DNA from: Heligmosomoides polygyrus polygyrus
Taxonomy: Eukaryota > Nematoda > Chromadorea > Rhabditida > Heligmosomidae
Assembly (NCBI GenBank): GCA_947396885.1
Contig: OX377202.1
Span: forward strand, 21,700,001-21,764,000
DNA length: 64,000 nucleotides
Direction of reading: 5' to 3'
Shown here in pieces: positions 44,754 to 56,418 of this stretch. The notes under the pieces were generated by a model, which saw only the letters and a program-made list of their open reading frames with translations, was not told the DNA's origin and made no database searches. A program made the position numbers and the translations under genes. How positions within the stretch are numbered: the first letter of the stretch is position 1; each line of letters starts with the position of its first letter.

Positions 44754-47225
44754 GCTCTGTCTAAAAGCGCGCTGTTCAAATGATAAAGATGCACGTTATC
44801 TTTATCATTTGAGCGTAAGCAACCCCTTCTGACGACCCCTTACATACCTTCATTCTCACGTCCTTCGCCATCATAAGCGGGCGGGTGATATTTTGGACAT
44901 TCCAAGTACAGGGTGAGCATGTCTTTCACTGAAAGAGGTCAGAAGCACAGCAGCGAAAGCAATATTATTAAGAAGAGTATATCCGGCTTGCTCTTTGGCA
45001 TCACCACATTTTCAGAGCCGGGAAAAATCAACAAGTGTTGGGGAAATTGGTCGCACAAAAACCATTTCAAGTAAAAGGCGGTAGTAAATAGATGATAACG
45101 GAAGGTAGACCAACTTCATCTAACCTTATGAGTTAAGTTAGTCATCCTCATGTAGAGGCAGCAGGGGGAGGGGGGGGGTTAGAGTACTTCACACTCTTTG
45201 CAACAACGACGCCAAAATTGAAAGTGTACTGCTTTACAAAGACGAAACCTGAAGAGACTTAAAGAACATCGTTTTGCATTGATTAGCTGGGATGATCACC
45301 ACGCTTGTGTGTGTTTCACCTTTGTAGCGATGTTCCCCCTACTAGGATAGATCCCAGGACCAGTTTGCGTATAGCGCGCCGAGCATTGTAACAGGATTCT
45401 AGCACCCATCGTAGTTTGGTCTGTCTAAAAGCGCGCTGTTCAAATGATAAAGATGCACGTTATCTTTATCATTTGAGCGTAAGCAACCCCTTCTGAAGTA
45501 CATTCCTTCATTCTCACGTCCTTCGCCATCATAAGCGGGCGGGTGATATTTTGGACATTCCAACTACAGGCTGAGCATGTCTTTCACTGAAAGAGGTCAA
45601 AAGCACAGCAACGAAAGAAATATTATTAAGAAGAGTATATCCGGCTTGCTCTTTGGCATCACCACATTTTCAGAGCCGGGAAAAATCAACAAGTGTTGGG
45701 GAAATTGGTCGCACAAAAACCATTTCAAGTAAAAGGCGGTAGTAAATAGATGATAACGGAAGGTAGACCAACTTCATCTAACCTTATGAGTTAAGTTAGT
45801 CATCCTCATGTAGAGGCAGCAGGGGGAGGGGGGGGGTTAGAGTACTTCACACTCTTTGCAACAACGACGCCAAAATTGAAAGTGTACTGCTTTACAAAGA
45901 CGAAACCTGAAGAGACTTAAAGAACATCGTTTTGTATTGATTAGCTGGGATGATCACCACGCTTGTGTGTGTTTCACCTTTGTAGCGATGTTCCCCCTAC
46001 TACGATAGATCCCAGGACCAGTTTGCGTATAGCGCGCCGAGAATTGTAACGGGATTCTAGCACCCATCGTAGTTTGCTCTGTCTGAAAGCGCGCTGTTCA
46101 AATGATAAAGATGCACGTTATCTTTATCATTTGAGCGTTTGCAACCCCTTCTGAAGTACATCCCTTCATTCTCACGTCCTTCGCCATCATAAGCGGGCGG
46201 GTGATATTTCGGACATTCCAACCACAGGGTGAGCACGTCTTTTACTGAAAGAGGTCAGAAGCACAGCAATGAAAGCATGATTATTAAGAAGAGTATATCC
46301 GGCTTGCTTTTTGGCATCACCTCATTTTCAGAGCCGGGAAAAATCAACAAGTGTTGGAGAAATTGGTCGCACAAAAACCAGTTCAAGTAAAAGGCGGTAG
46401 TAAATAGATGATAACGGAAGGTAGACCAACTTCATCTATCCTTATGAGTTAAGTTATTTATCCTCATGTAGAGGCAGCAGGGGAAGGAGGGAAGGTTAGA
46501 GTACTTCACAGTCTTTGCAACAACGACGGCAAAATTGAAGGTGTACTGTTTTGCAAAAGCGAAACCTGAAGAGACCTAAAGAACATCGTTTTGTATTGAT
46601 TAGCTGGGATGATCACCACGCTTGTGTGTGTTTCACCTTTGTAGCGATGTTTCCCCTACTACGATAGATCCCAGGACCAGTTTGCGTATAGCGCGCCGAG
46701 CATTGTAACAGGATTCTAGCACCCATCGTAGTTTGGTCTGTCTAAAAGCGCGCTGTTGAAATGATAAAGATGCACGTTATCTTTATCATTTGAGCGTAAG
46801 CAACCCCTTCTGAAGTACATTCCTTCATTCTCACGTCCTTCGCCATCATAAGCGGGCGGGTGATATTTCGGACATTCCAACCACAGGGTGAGCACGTCTT
46901 TTACTGAAAGAGGTCAGAAGCACAGCAATGAAAGCATGATTATTAAGAAGAGTATATCCGGCTTGCGGCGCTATGTGACAACGGAGGGGTTAGTAAAATT
47001 CAAAAAAATATATATGCCTAGGTAGACATTTATGTAAGCAATACAAAACCACTTACCATTTAACCGGAATGGTCCTCCATGTTGCTTGGGGGGGGGGGTC
47101 CTCCGAGTGACCTAAGTAACCTAAGCCTGAGGGTTAGAAATTACCTTAAAAATCATGCCCAAATCTGTGATTTCGTTGATGCGGAGGAGAGCACAGAACA
47201 GATATTCCTCTCCTTAAATTTGCTT

Positions 47226-47326
47226 CCAGATTTTAGGCAAGGGAAGGGACTCCGGGGTGTAGGCAATTTAAACACGGGCGCGTAACTCGGCCACACCCCG
47301 GAGTCCCTTCCCTTGCCGAAATCTGG
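47226..47326. repeat. Hairpin module 1 of the foldback element
   Basis: Inverted arms of about 34 bp (47,226-47,260 and 47,293-47,326) containing CAAGGGAAGGGACTCCGGGG, with a 32-nt loop. Module 3 (48,090-48,185) and a decayed module 2 (47,549-47,645) share the sequence. Confidence 0.8.
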
Positions 47327-47403
47327 ATCCCCCCTCACTCCCATCCCTCTCGGCGCGCCTCCCCCTCCTCCCTCCCTCCCACATCATACACAAGTAAAAA
47401 AAA

Positions 47404-47764
47404 GCGCTATGGTAGTTGGGGGGGTCACCTTGCAAAAAGGGTCACAGACAAAAAAAAAGAAACGGTAACACACTGATAGTAAAGGAAACAACCAAACAAT
47501 GCTATAGCTCTGTTCTGTGCTCTCCTCCGCTGACGCGGAGGAGAGCACAGATTTAGGCAGGGGAAGGGACTCCAGGGTGTGGCCCGAGTGGCGCACCCGT
47601 GCTAGAATTGCCTACATCCTGGAGTTCCCTCCCTTGCCAAATTCGGAACCACGTAAAACACGGATCTGTAATCGAAAAGCGGAGATAAGACTGCATTCAC
47701 ATTCGCTATATGCAGCTGCCCGCCGCGGCAGGCCATGGTGACCCCCCCCAACCACCATAGCGCC
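47404..47764. mobile_element. Nested MITE inside the foldback element
   Basis: About 361 bp with inverted ends GCGCTATGGTAGTTGGGGGG (left) and GGCGCTATGGTGGTTGGGGG (right end read inward), flanked by runs of 8 and 7 A residues that may be the target duplication. The terminal GCGCTATGG is shared with the outer element, suggesting the same transposase family. Confidence 0.6.
47516..47549. repeat. Perfect 15-bp palindrome
   Basis: TGTGCTCTCCTCCGC, loop TGAC, then the exact complement. The same palindrome with the loop complement GTCA is at 48,185-48,218, joined to hairpin module 3. Confidence 0.9.
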
Positions 47765-48089
47765 AAAAAAAGCTCTAAAAGAACTCTAAACAATAAAACC
47801 GCTTGGGATGGTTTTTCGTCGCGCCGTCTCGCGCACTCCACGCCTCCGTTCTCTCTCCTCGTGCAATATCATCCTCGCTCCAGGGCCCACGTCCGATAGT
47901 AGGAGCACGCCCTTTAAATTGCCCGCCGAAGTTCACGGCCGCGGTGTTTTTATGGTTTTTTTGTTAAGAGTTTTTTTTCTTGTGTATGGTGTGGGAACGA
48001 GGGAGGAGGGGTAGGCGTGCCGAGGGAGGTTGGAGCGAGGGGGAGGGGGGTGGATTCGGGAGGAAGGGGAGGCGCGCCGAGGGGGATTC

Positions 48090-48185
48090 AGATTTGGGCA
48101 AGGGAAGGGACTCCGGGGTGTAGGCTATGTAAACACGGGTGCGTAACTCGGCCACACCCCGGAGTCCCTTCCCTTGCCCAAATCT
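48090..48185. repeat. Hairpin module 3 of the foldback element
   Basis: Perfect 32-bp arms (48,090-48,121 and 48,154-48,185) with a 32-nt loop, the best preserved of the three modules. Confidence 0.88.
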
Positions 48186-49973
48186 GTGCTCTCCTCCGCG
48201 TCAGCGGAGGAGAGCACACAACAGATACTCGGACGACCCCCCCCCCCAAGCAACATAGAGGACCATACCGGTTAAATGGTAAGTGGTTTTGTATTGCTTA
48301 CATAAATGCCTACCTAGGCATATATATTTTGTTGAATTTTGCTAACCCCTCCGTTGTCACATAGCGCCCGGCTTGCTTTTTGGCATCACCTCATTTTCAG
48401 AGCCGGGAAAAATCAACAAGTGTTGGAGAAATTGGTCGCACAAAAACCAGTTCAAGTAAAAGGCGGTAGTAAATAGATGATAACGGAAGGTAGACCAACT
48501 TCATCTATCCTTACGAGTTAAGTTATTTATCCTCATGTAGAGGCAGCAGGGGAAGGAGGGAAGGTTAGAGTACTTCACAGTCTTTGCAACAACGACGGCA
48601 AAATTGAAGGTGTACTGTTTTGCAAAAGCGAAACCTGAAGAGACCTAAAGAACATCGTTTTGTATTGATTAGCTGGGATGATCACCACGCTTGTGTGTGT
48701 TTCACCTTTGTAGCGATGTTCCCCCTACTACGATAGATCCCAGGACCAGTTTGCGTATAGCGCGCCGAGCATTGTAACAGGATTCTAGCACCCATCGTAG
48801 TTTGGTCTGTCTAAAAGCGCGCTGTTCAAATGATAAAGATGCACGTTATCTTTATCATTTGAGCGTAAGCAGCCCCTTCTGAAGTACATTCCTTCATTCT
48901 CACGTCCTTCGCCATCATAAGCGGGCGGGTGATATTTCGGACATTCCAACTACAGGGTGAGCATGTCTTTCACTGAAAGAGGTCAAAAGCACAGCAACGA
49001 AAGAAATATTATTAAGAAGAGTATATCCGGCTTGCTCTTTGGCATCACCTCATTTTCAGAGCCGGGAAAAATCAACAAGTGTTGGAGAAATTGGTCGCAC
49101 AAAGACCAGTTCAAGTAAAAGGCGGTAGTAAATAGATGATAATGGAAGGTAGACCAACTTCATCTATCCTTATGAGTTAAGTTATTCATCCTCATGTAGA
49201 GGCAGCAGGGGAAGGAGGGAAGGTTAGAGTACTTCACAGTCTTTGCAACAACGACGGCAAAATTGAAGGTGTACTGTTTTGCAAAGGCGAAACCTGAATA
49301 GACCTAAAGAACATCGTTTTGTATTGATTAGCTGGAATGGATCACCACGCTTGTGTGTGTTTCACCTTTGTAGCGATGTTCCCCCTACTACGATAGATCC
49401 CAGGACCAGTTTGCGTATAGCGCGCCGAGAATTGTAACAGGATTCTAGCACCCATCGTAGTTTGCTCTGTCTGAAAGCGCGCTGTTCAAATGATAAAGAT
49501 GCACGTTATCTTTATCATTTGAGCGTAAGCAGCCCCTTCTGAAGTACATTCCTTCATTCTCACGTCCTTCGCCTTCATAAGCGGGCGGGTGATATTTCGG
49601 ACATTCCAACTACAGGGTGAGCATGTCTTTCACTGAAAGAGGTCAAAAGCACAGCAACGAAAGAAATATTATTAAGAAGAGTATATCCGGCTTGCTCTTT
49701 GGCATCACCACATTTTCAGAGCCGGGAAAAATCAACAAGTGTTGGGGAAATTGGTCGCACAAAGACCAAGTCGCGTAAAAGGCTGTAGTAAATAGATGAT
49801 AACGGAAGGTAGACCAACTTCATCTAACCTTATGAGTTAAGTTAGTCATCCTCATGTAGAGGCAGCAGGGGGAGGGGGGGGGTTAGAGTACTTCACAGTC
49901 TTTGCAACAACGACGGCAAAATTGAAGGTGTACTGTTTTGCAAAGGCGAAACCTGAAGAGACCTAAAGAACAT

Positions 49974-50439
49974 TGAAGCGAGCCAATCCTTCCGAATTTG
50001 CTCTCCAAAACTGCTGCCACGCGGGACGATGTCTCGACTAGGCTCGCTACTTCTCGAACACGACACAACCACGAAATTCGACCACGATACGACACGCAGG
50101 AACCTCAAACTTGGGTAATTAAACCACTTTATTAAAGACAAATAACACTAATCAACGAGAAATCGGGTTTCGCTGCAAAACGACTGAAATCGTGGAGGCG
50201 ACAAGCATGCAAGTGAAACGTCGTCGGCGGCGTAGAATGCCCTCTCGTTGTTTAGGCGGAGCTCTTATACAGAAGCACGCGGCTTCTGATGCGGAGCGCG
50301 ATAAGCCTATGTTTCTTGAGCGCGGCTCGCACATGAGCACATCGATAACATTTCAAATTCTTGAGCTACAGTACGACAGAAAATATGCTAAACAACACTT
50401 TTACATTAAAAAATAGGATCACTTGTCGCTTTTGCGACA
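49974..50439 (-). mobile_element. Solo LTR containing exact SL1, copy 1
   Basis: 466 bp, TG...CA, with the 5-bp duplication AACAT at 49,969-49,973 and 50,440-50,444; intact monomers have a single AACAT there (AAAGAACATCG). These are the hallmarks of an LTR retrotransposon insertion reduced to one LTR. On the minus strand the order is TATAAGAG (50,262-50,269), AATAAA (50,128-50,133), then at 50,104-50,125 a 22/22 match to nematode SL1, followed by GTTCC. No gag or pol is present. The orientation rests on the TATA-AATAAA order. Sequence after the leader does not resemble SL RNA. Confidence 0.9.
50104..50125 (-). promoter_or_regulatory. SL1 spliced-leader sequence inside the LTR
   Basis: All 22 positions match the nematode SL1 leader (GGTTTAATTACC through AAGTTTGAG). 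It starts 2 nt behind AATAAA and is followed by GT, the dinucleotide that follows SL1 in SL RNA. A second exact copy is at 51,895-51,916; a 19/22 version is at 31,540-31,561. Confidence 0.95.
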
Positions 50440-50810
50440 AACATCGTTTTGTATTGATTAGCTGGGATGATCACCAAGCTTGTGTGTGTTTCACCTTTGT
50501 AGCGATGTTCCCCCTACTACGATAGATCCCAGGACCAGTTTGCGTATAGCGCGCCGAGAATTGTAACAGGATTCTAGCACCCATCGTAGTTTGGTCTGTC
50601 TAAAAGCGTGCTGTTCAGATGATAAAGATGCACGTTATCTTTATCATTTGAGCGTAAGCAGCCCCTTCTGAAGTACATTCCTTCATTCTCACGTCCTTCG
50701 CCATCATAAGCGGGCGGGTGATATTTCGGACATTCCAACCACAGGGTGAGCATGTCTTTCACTGAAAGAGGTCAAAAGCACAGCAACGAAAGAAATATTA
50801 TTAAGAAGAG

Positions 50811-52601
50811 TATATCCGGCTTGCTCTTTGGCATCACCACATTTTCAGAGCCGGGAAAAATCAACAAGTGTTGGGGAAATCGGTCGCACAAAAACCATTT
50901 CAAGTAAAAGGCGGTAGTAAATAGATGATAACGGAAGGTAGACCAACTTCATCTATCCTTATGAGTTAAGTTATTCATCCTCATGTAGAGGCAGCAGGGG
51001 AAGGAGGCAAGGTTAGAGTACTTCACAGTCTTTGCAACAACGACGGCAAAATTGAAGGTGTACTGTTTTGCAAAGGCGAAACCTGAATAGACCTAAAGAA
51101 CATCGTTTTGTATTGATTAGCTGGAATGGATCACCACGCTTGTGTGTGTTTCACCTTTGTAGCGATGTTCCCCCTACTACGATAGATCCCAGGACCAGTT
51201 TGCGTATAGCGCGCCGAGAATTGTAACAGGATTCTAGCACCCATCGTAGTTTGCTCTGTCTGAAAGCGCGCTGTTCAAATGATAAAGATGCACGTTATCT
51301 TTATCATTTGAGCGTAAGCAGCCCCTTCTGAAGTACATTCCTTCATTCTCACGTCCTTCGCCATCATAAGCGGGCGGGTGATATTTCCGACATTCCAACT
51401 ACAGGGTGAGCATGTCTTTCACTGAAAGAGGTCAAAAGCACAGCAACGAAAGAAATATTATTAAGAAGAGTATATCCGGCTTGCTCTTTGGCATCACCAC
51501 ATTTTCAGAGCCGGGAAAAATCAACAAGTGTTGGGGAAATTGGTCGCACAAAGACCAAGTCGCGTAAAAGGCTGTAGTAAATAGATGATAACGGAAGGTA
51601 GACCAACTTCATCTAACCTTATGAGTTAAGTTAGTCATCCTCATGTAGAGGCAGCAGGGGGAGGGGGGGGGGGTTAGAGTACTTCACAGTCTTTGCAACA
51701 ACGACGGCAAAATTGAAGGTGTACTGTTTTGCAAAGGCGAAACCTGAAGAGACCTAAAGAACATTGAAGCGAGCCAATCCTTCCGAATTTGCTCTCCAAA
51801 ACTGCTGCCACGCGGGACGATGTCTCGACTAGGCTCGCTACTTCTCGAACACGACACAACCACGAAATTCGACCACGATACGACACGCAGGAACCTCAAA
51901 CTTGGGTAATTAAACCACTTTATTAAAGACAAATAACACTAATCAACGAGAAATCGGGTTTCGCTGCAAAACGACTGAAATCGTGGAGGCGACAAGCATG
52001 CAAGTGAAACGTCGTCGGCGGCGTAGAATGCCCTCTCGTTGTTTAGGCGGAGCTCTTATACAGAAGCACGCGGCTTCTGATGCGGAGCGCGATAAGCCTA
52101 TGTTTCTTGAGCGCGGCTCGCAGATGAGCACATCGATAACATTTCAAATTCTTGAGCTACAGTACGACAGAAAATATGCTAAACAACACTTTTACATTAA
52201 AAAATAGGATCACTTGTCGCTTTTGCGACAAACATCGTTTTGTATTGATTAGCTGGGATGATCACCAAGCTTGTGTGTGTTTCACCTTTGTAGCGATGTT
52301 CCCCCTACTACGATAGATCCCAGGACCAGTTTGCGTATAGCGCGCCGAGAATTGTAACAGGATTCTAGCACCCATCGTAGTTTGGTCTGTCTAAAAGCGT
52401 GCTGTTCAGATGATAAAGATGCACGTTATCTTTATCATTTGAGCGTAAGCAGCCCCTTCTGAAGTACATTCCTTCATTCTCACGTCCTTCGCCATCATAA
52501 GCGGGCGGGTGATATTTCGGACATTCCAACCACAGGGTGAGCATGTCTTTCACTGAAAGAGGTCAAAAGCACAGCAACGAAAGAAATATTATTAAGAAGA
52601 G
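50811..52601. repeat. Array-B HOR with LTR, unit 2 (1,791 bp)
   Basis: Second copy of the LTR-bearing dimer. It shares private satellite variants with unit 1, such as AAGCGTGCTGTTCAGATG at 50,604 and 52,395 and ACCAAGTCGCGT at 49,767 and 51,556. Confidence 0.8.
51765..52230 (-). mobile_element. Solo LTR containing exact SL1, copy 2
   Basis: 466 bp, essentially identical to 49,974-50,439, with the same AACAT flanks (51,760-51,764 and 52,231-52,235) at the same monomer position. The shared site and shared surrounding variants show that it arose by satellite amplification, not by a second insertion. SL1 lies at 51,895-51,916. Confidence 0.92.
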
Positions 52602-52789
52602 TATATCCGGCTTGCTTTTTGGCATCACCACGTTTTCAGAGCCGGGAAAAATCAACAAGTGTTGAAGAAATTGGTCGCACAAAGACCAAGTCGCGTTAAA
52701 GGCTGTAGTAAATAGATGATGAGTGAAGGTAGACCAACTTCACCTATCCTTATGAGTTAAGTTAGTCATCCTCATGTAGAGGCAGCAGG

Positions 52790-55700
52790 GGGAGGGGGGG
52801 GGGGGTTAGAGTACTTCACACTCTTTGCAACAACGACGCCAAAATTGAAAGTGTACTGCTTTACAAAGACGAAACCTGAAGAGACTTAAAGAACATCGTT
52901 TTGTATTGATTAGCTGGGATGATCACCACGCTTGTGTGTGTTTCACCTTTGTAGCGATGTTCCCCCTACTACGATAGATCCCAGGACCAGTTTGCGTATA
53001 GCGCGCCGAGAATTGTAACGGGATCCTAGCACCCATCGTAGTTTGGTCTGTCTAAAAGCGCGCTGTTCAAATGATAAAGATGCACGTTATCTTTATCATT
53101 TGAGCGTGTGCAACCCCTTCTGAAGTACATCCCTTCATTCTCTCGTCCTTCGCCATCATAAGCGGGCGGGTGATATTTCGGATATTCCAGCCACAGGGTG
53201 AGCACGTCTTTTACTGAAAGAGGTCAGAAGCACAGCAATGAAAACATGATTATTAAGAAGAGTACATCCGGCTTGCTTTTTGGCATCACCTCATTTTCAG
53301 AGCCGGGAAAAATCAACAAGTGTTGGAGAAATTGGTCGCACAAAAACCAGTTCAAGTAAAAGGCGGTAGCAAATAGATGATAACGGAAGGTAAACCAACT
53401 TCATCTATCCTTATGAGTTAAGTTAGTCATCCTCATGTAGAGGCAGCAGGGGGAGGGGGGGGGGTTAGAGTACTTCACAGTCTTTGCAACAACGACGGCA
53501 AAATTGAAGGTGTACTGTTTTACAAAGCCGAACCCTGAAGAGACCTTAAGAACATCGTTTTGTATTGATTAGCTGGGATGGATCTCCACGCTTGTGTGTG
53601 TTTCACCTTTGTAGCGGTGTTCCCCCTACTACGATAGATCCCAGGACCAATATGCGTATAGCGCGCTGAGCAATGTAACAGGATTGGAGCACCCTTCGTA
53701 GTTTGCTCTGTCTGAAAGCGCGTTGTTCAAATGATAAAGATGCACGTTATCTTTATCATTTGAGCGTATGCAACCCCTTCTGAAGTGGGAAGGTTAGAGT
53801 ACTTCACAGTCTTTGCAACAACGACGGCAAAATTGAAAGTGTACTGTTTTGCAAAGACGATACCTGAAGAGACCTAAAGAACATCGTTTTGTATTGATTA
53901 GCTGGGATGATCACCACGGTTGTGTGTGTTTCACCTTTGTAGCGATGTTTCCCCTACTACGATAGATCCCAGGACCAGTTTGCATATAGCGCGCCGAGCA
54001 TTGTAACAGGATTCTAGCACCCATCGTAGTTTGCTCTGTCTGAAAGCGCGCTGTTCAGATGATAAAGATGCACGTTACCTTTATCATTTGAGCGTAGCAA
54101 CCCCTTCTGAAGTACATCCCTTCATTCTCACATCCTTCGCCATCATAAGCGGGCGGGTGATATTTCGGACATTCCAACTACAGGGTGAGTATGTCTTTCA
54201 CTGAAAGAGGTCAGAAGCACAACAACGAAAACAAGATTGTTAAGATCAGTATATCCGGCTTGCTTTTTGGCATCACCACCTTTTCAGAGCAGGGAAAGTC
54301 ACTAAGTGTTGAAGAAATTGGTCGCACAAAAACCAGTTCAAGTAAAAGGCGGTAGCAAATAGATGATAACGGAAGGTAAACCAACTTCATCTATCCTTAT
54401 GAGTTAAGTTAGTCATCCTCATGTAGAGGCAGCAGGGGGAGGGGGGGGGGTTAGAGTACTTCACACTCTTTGCAACAACGACGCCAAAATTGAAAGTGTA
54501 CTGCTTTACAAAGACGAAACCTGAAGAGACTTAAAGAACATCGTTTTGTATTGATTAGCTGGGATGATCACCACGCTTGTGTGTGTTTCACCTTTGTAGC
54601 GATGTTCCCCCTACTACGATAGATCCCAGGACCAGTTTGCGTATAGCGCGCCGAGAATTGTAACGGGATCCTAGCACCCATCGTAGTTTGGTCTGTCTAA
54701 AAGCGCGCTGTTCAAATGATAAAGATGCACGTTATCTTTATCATTTGAGCGTGTGCAACCCCTTCTGAAGTACATCCCTTCATTCTCTCGTCCTTCGCCA
54801 TCATAAGCGGGCGGGTGATATTTCGGATATTCCAGCCACAGGGTGAGCACGTCTTTTACTGAAAGAGGTCAGAAGCACAGCAATGAAAACATGATTATTA
54901 AGAAGAGTACATCCGGCTTGCTTTTTGGCATCACCTCATTTTCAGAGCCGGGAAAAATCAACAAGTGTTGGAGAAATTGGTCGCACAAAAACCAGTTCAA
55001 GTAAAAGGCGGTAGCAAATAGATGATAACGGAAGGTAAACCAACTTCATCTATCCTTATGAGTTAAGTTAGTCATCCTCATGTAGAGGCAGCAGGGGGAG
55101 GGGGGGGGTTAGAGTACTTCACAGTCTTTGCAACAACGACGGCAAAATTGAAGGTGTACTGTTTTACAAAGCCGAACCCTGAAGAGACCTTAAGAACATC
55201 GTTTTGTATTGATTAGCTGGGATGGATCTCCACGCTTGTGTGTGTTTCACCTTTGTAGCGGTGTTCCCCCTACTACGATAGATCCCAGGACCAATATGCG
55301 TATAGCGCGCTGAGCAATGTAACAGGATTGGAGCACCCTTCGTAGTTTGCTCTGTCTGAAAGCGCGTTGTTCAAATGATAAAGATGCACGTTATCTTTAT
55401 CATTTGAGCGTATGCAACCCCTTCTGAAGTGGGAAGGTTAGAGTACTTCACAGTCTTTGCAACAACGACGGCAAAATTGAAAGTGTACTGTTTTGCAAAG
55501 ACGATACCTGAAGAGACCTAAAGAACATCGTTTTGTATTGATTAGCTGGGATGATCACCACGGTTGTGTGTGTTTCACCTTTGTAGCGATGTTTCCCCTA
55601 CTACGATAGATCCCAGGACCAGTTTGCATATAGCGCGCCGAGCATTGTAACAGGATTCTAGCACCCATCGTAGTTTGCTCTGTCTGAAAGCGCGCTGTTC

Positions 55701-56000
55701 AGATGATAAAGATGCACGTTACCTTTATCATTTGAGCGTAGCAACCCCTTCTGAAGTACATCCCTTCATTCTCACATCCTTCGCCATCATAAGCGGGCGG
55801 GTGATATTTCGGACATTCCAACTACAGGGTGAGTATGTCTTTCACTGAAAGAGGTCAGAAGCACAACAACGAAAACAAGATTGTTAAGATCAGTATATCC
55901 GGCTTGCTTTTTGGCTTCACCACCTTTTCAGAGCAGGGAAAGTCACTAAGTGTTGAAGAAATTGGTCGCACAAAAACCATTTCAAGTAAAAGACGGTAAT
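52790..56000. repeat. Array-B 1.65-kb HOR, two units, with a half-monomer deletion
   Basis: Blocks offset by about 1,645 bp (53,161/54,806) equal 2.5 monomers. In each unit one monomer lacks about 330 bp: CCCCTTCTGAAG is joined directly to TGGGAAGGTTAGAGTAC (53,776-53,803 and again near 55,420-55,447). The deletion arose once and was then amplified. Confidence 0.8.
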
Positions 56001-56418
56001 AAATAGCTGAGAAGGGAAGGCAGACTAACTTCTTCTAACCTTATGAGTTAAGTTTGTCATCCTCATGTAGAGGCAAGCGGGGGGGGAGGAGAGAGAGAGT
56101 ACTTTGCAATCTTTATATCAATGACGGTAAAATTGAAGGTGAACTATTGTACAAAGTCGAAATATAGAGAGACCTACGAAAAAACCTTTTCGTTTGGTTA
56201 GCTGTTATGGGGCACCACGTTTGCGCGTGTTTTACGCTTCTAGCCAATCTCCCCCCACTAGTATAGAGAAACCAATATTCGTACTTCCCGCTGAGCAATG
56301 CAACAGGATTGGTGCACCCTTTGCAGTTTGCTCTGTCCAAAAGCGCGCAATTCAAATAATAGAAATCCACGCTACATTTATCATTTATAATATAACGTAA
56401 GCAACCCCTTTTAAAGTA

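Larger units (their letters stand above)
46967..48368. mobile_element. 1.4-kb foldback DNA transposon, non-autonomous
   Basis: Flanked by the 8-bp duplication CGGCTTGC (46,959-46,966 and 48,369-48,376), which is single in intact monomers. The ends are GGCGCTATGTGACAACGG and its exact complement. The outer ~140 bp of the arms match with only a few mismatches, and weaker inverted similarity extends to about 435 bp (46,967-47,402 against 47,966-48,368). No transposase frame is present. The 8-bp target, GG- ends and long arms exclude mariner; Merlin-like, Mutator-like and other 8/9-bp families remain open. A smaller element is nested inside. Confidence 0.88.
49020..50810. repeat. Array-B HOR with LTR, unit 1 (1,791 bp)
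   Basis: Two monomers plus the solo LTR and its duplicated 5 bp. The whole block recurs 1,791 bp downstream (49,883/51,674, 50,152/51,943). Boundaries are approximate. Confidence 0.8.
44754..56418. repeat. Satellite array B, diverged monomers
   Basis: About 14 monomer-equivalents related to array A and in the same orientation, but with fixed differences (for example GATTAGCTGGGATGATCACC lacking a G, AGTTAAGTTAGTCATCCTCA, TAGCGCGCCGAG). They are more divergent from each other than the array-A monomers are. The array starts abruptly inside a monomer and is interrupted by a foldback element (46,967-48,368) and by two solo LTRs. The rightmost monomer (56,000-56,418) is the most decayed, as expected for an array edge. 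Confidence 0.95.

Noticed and set aside
50104..50125. An SL1 RNA gene
   Set aside because: The sequence after the leader does not match SL RNA and has no clear Sm site. The surrounding TG...CA ends, 5-bp TSD, TATA and AATAAA define an LTR instead.
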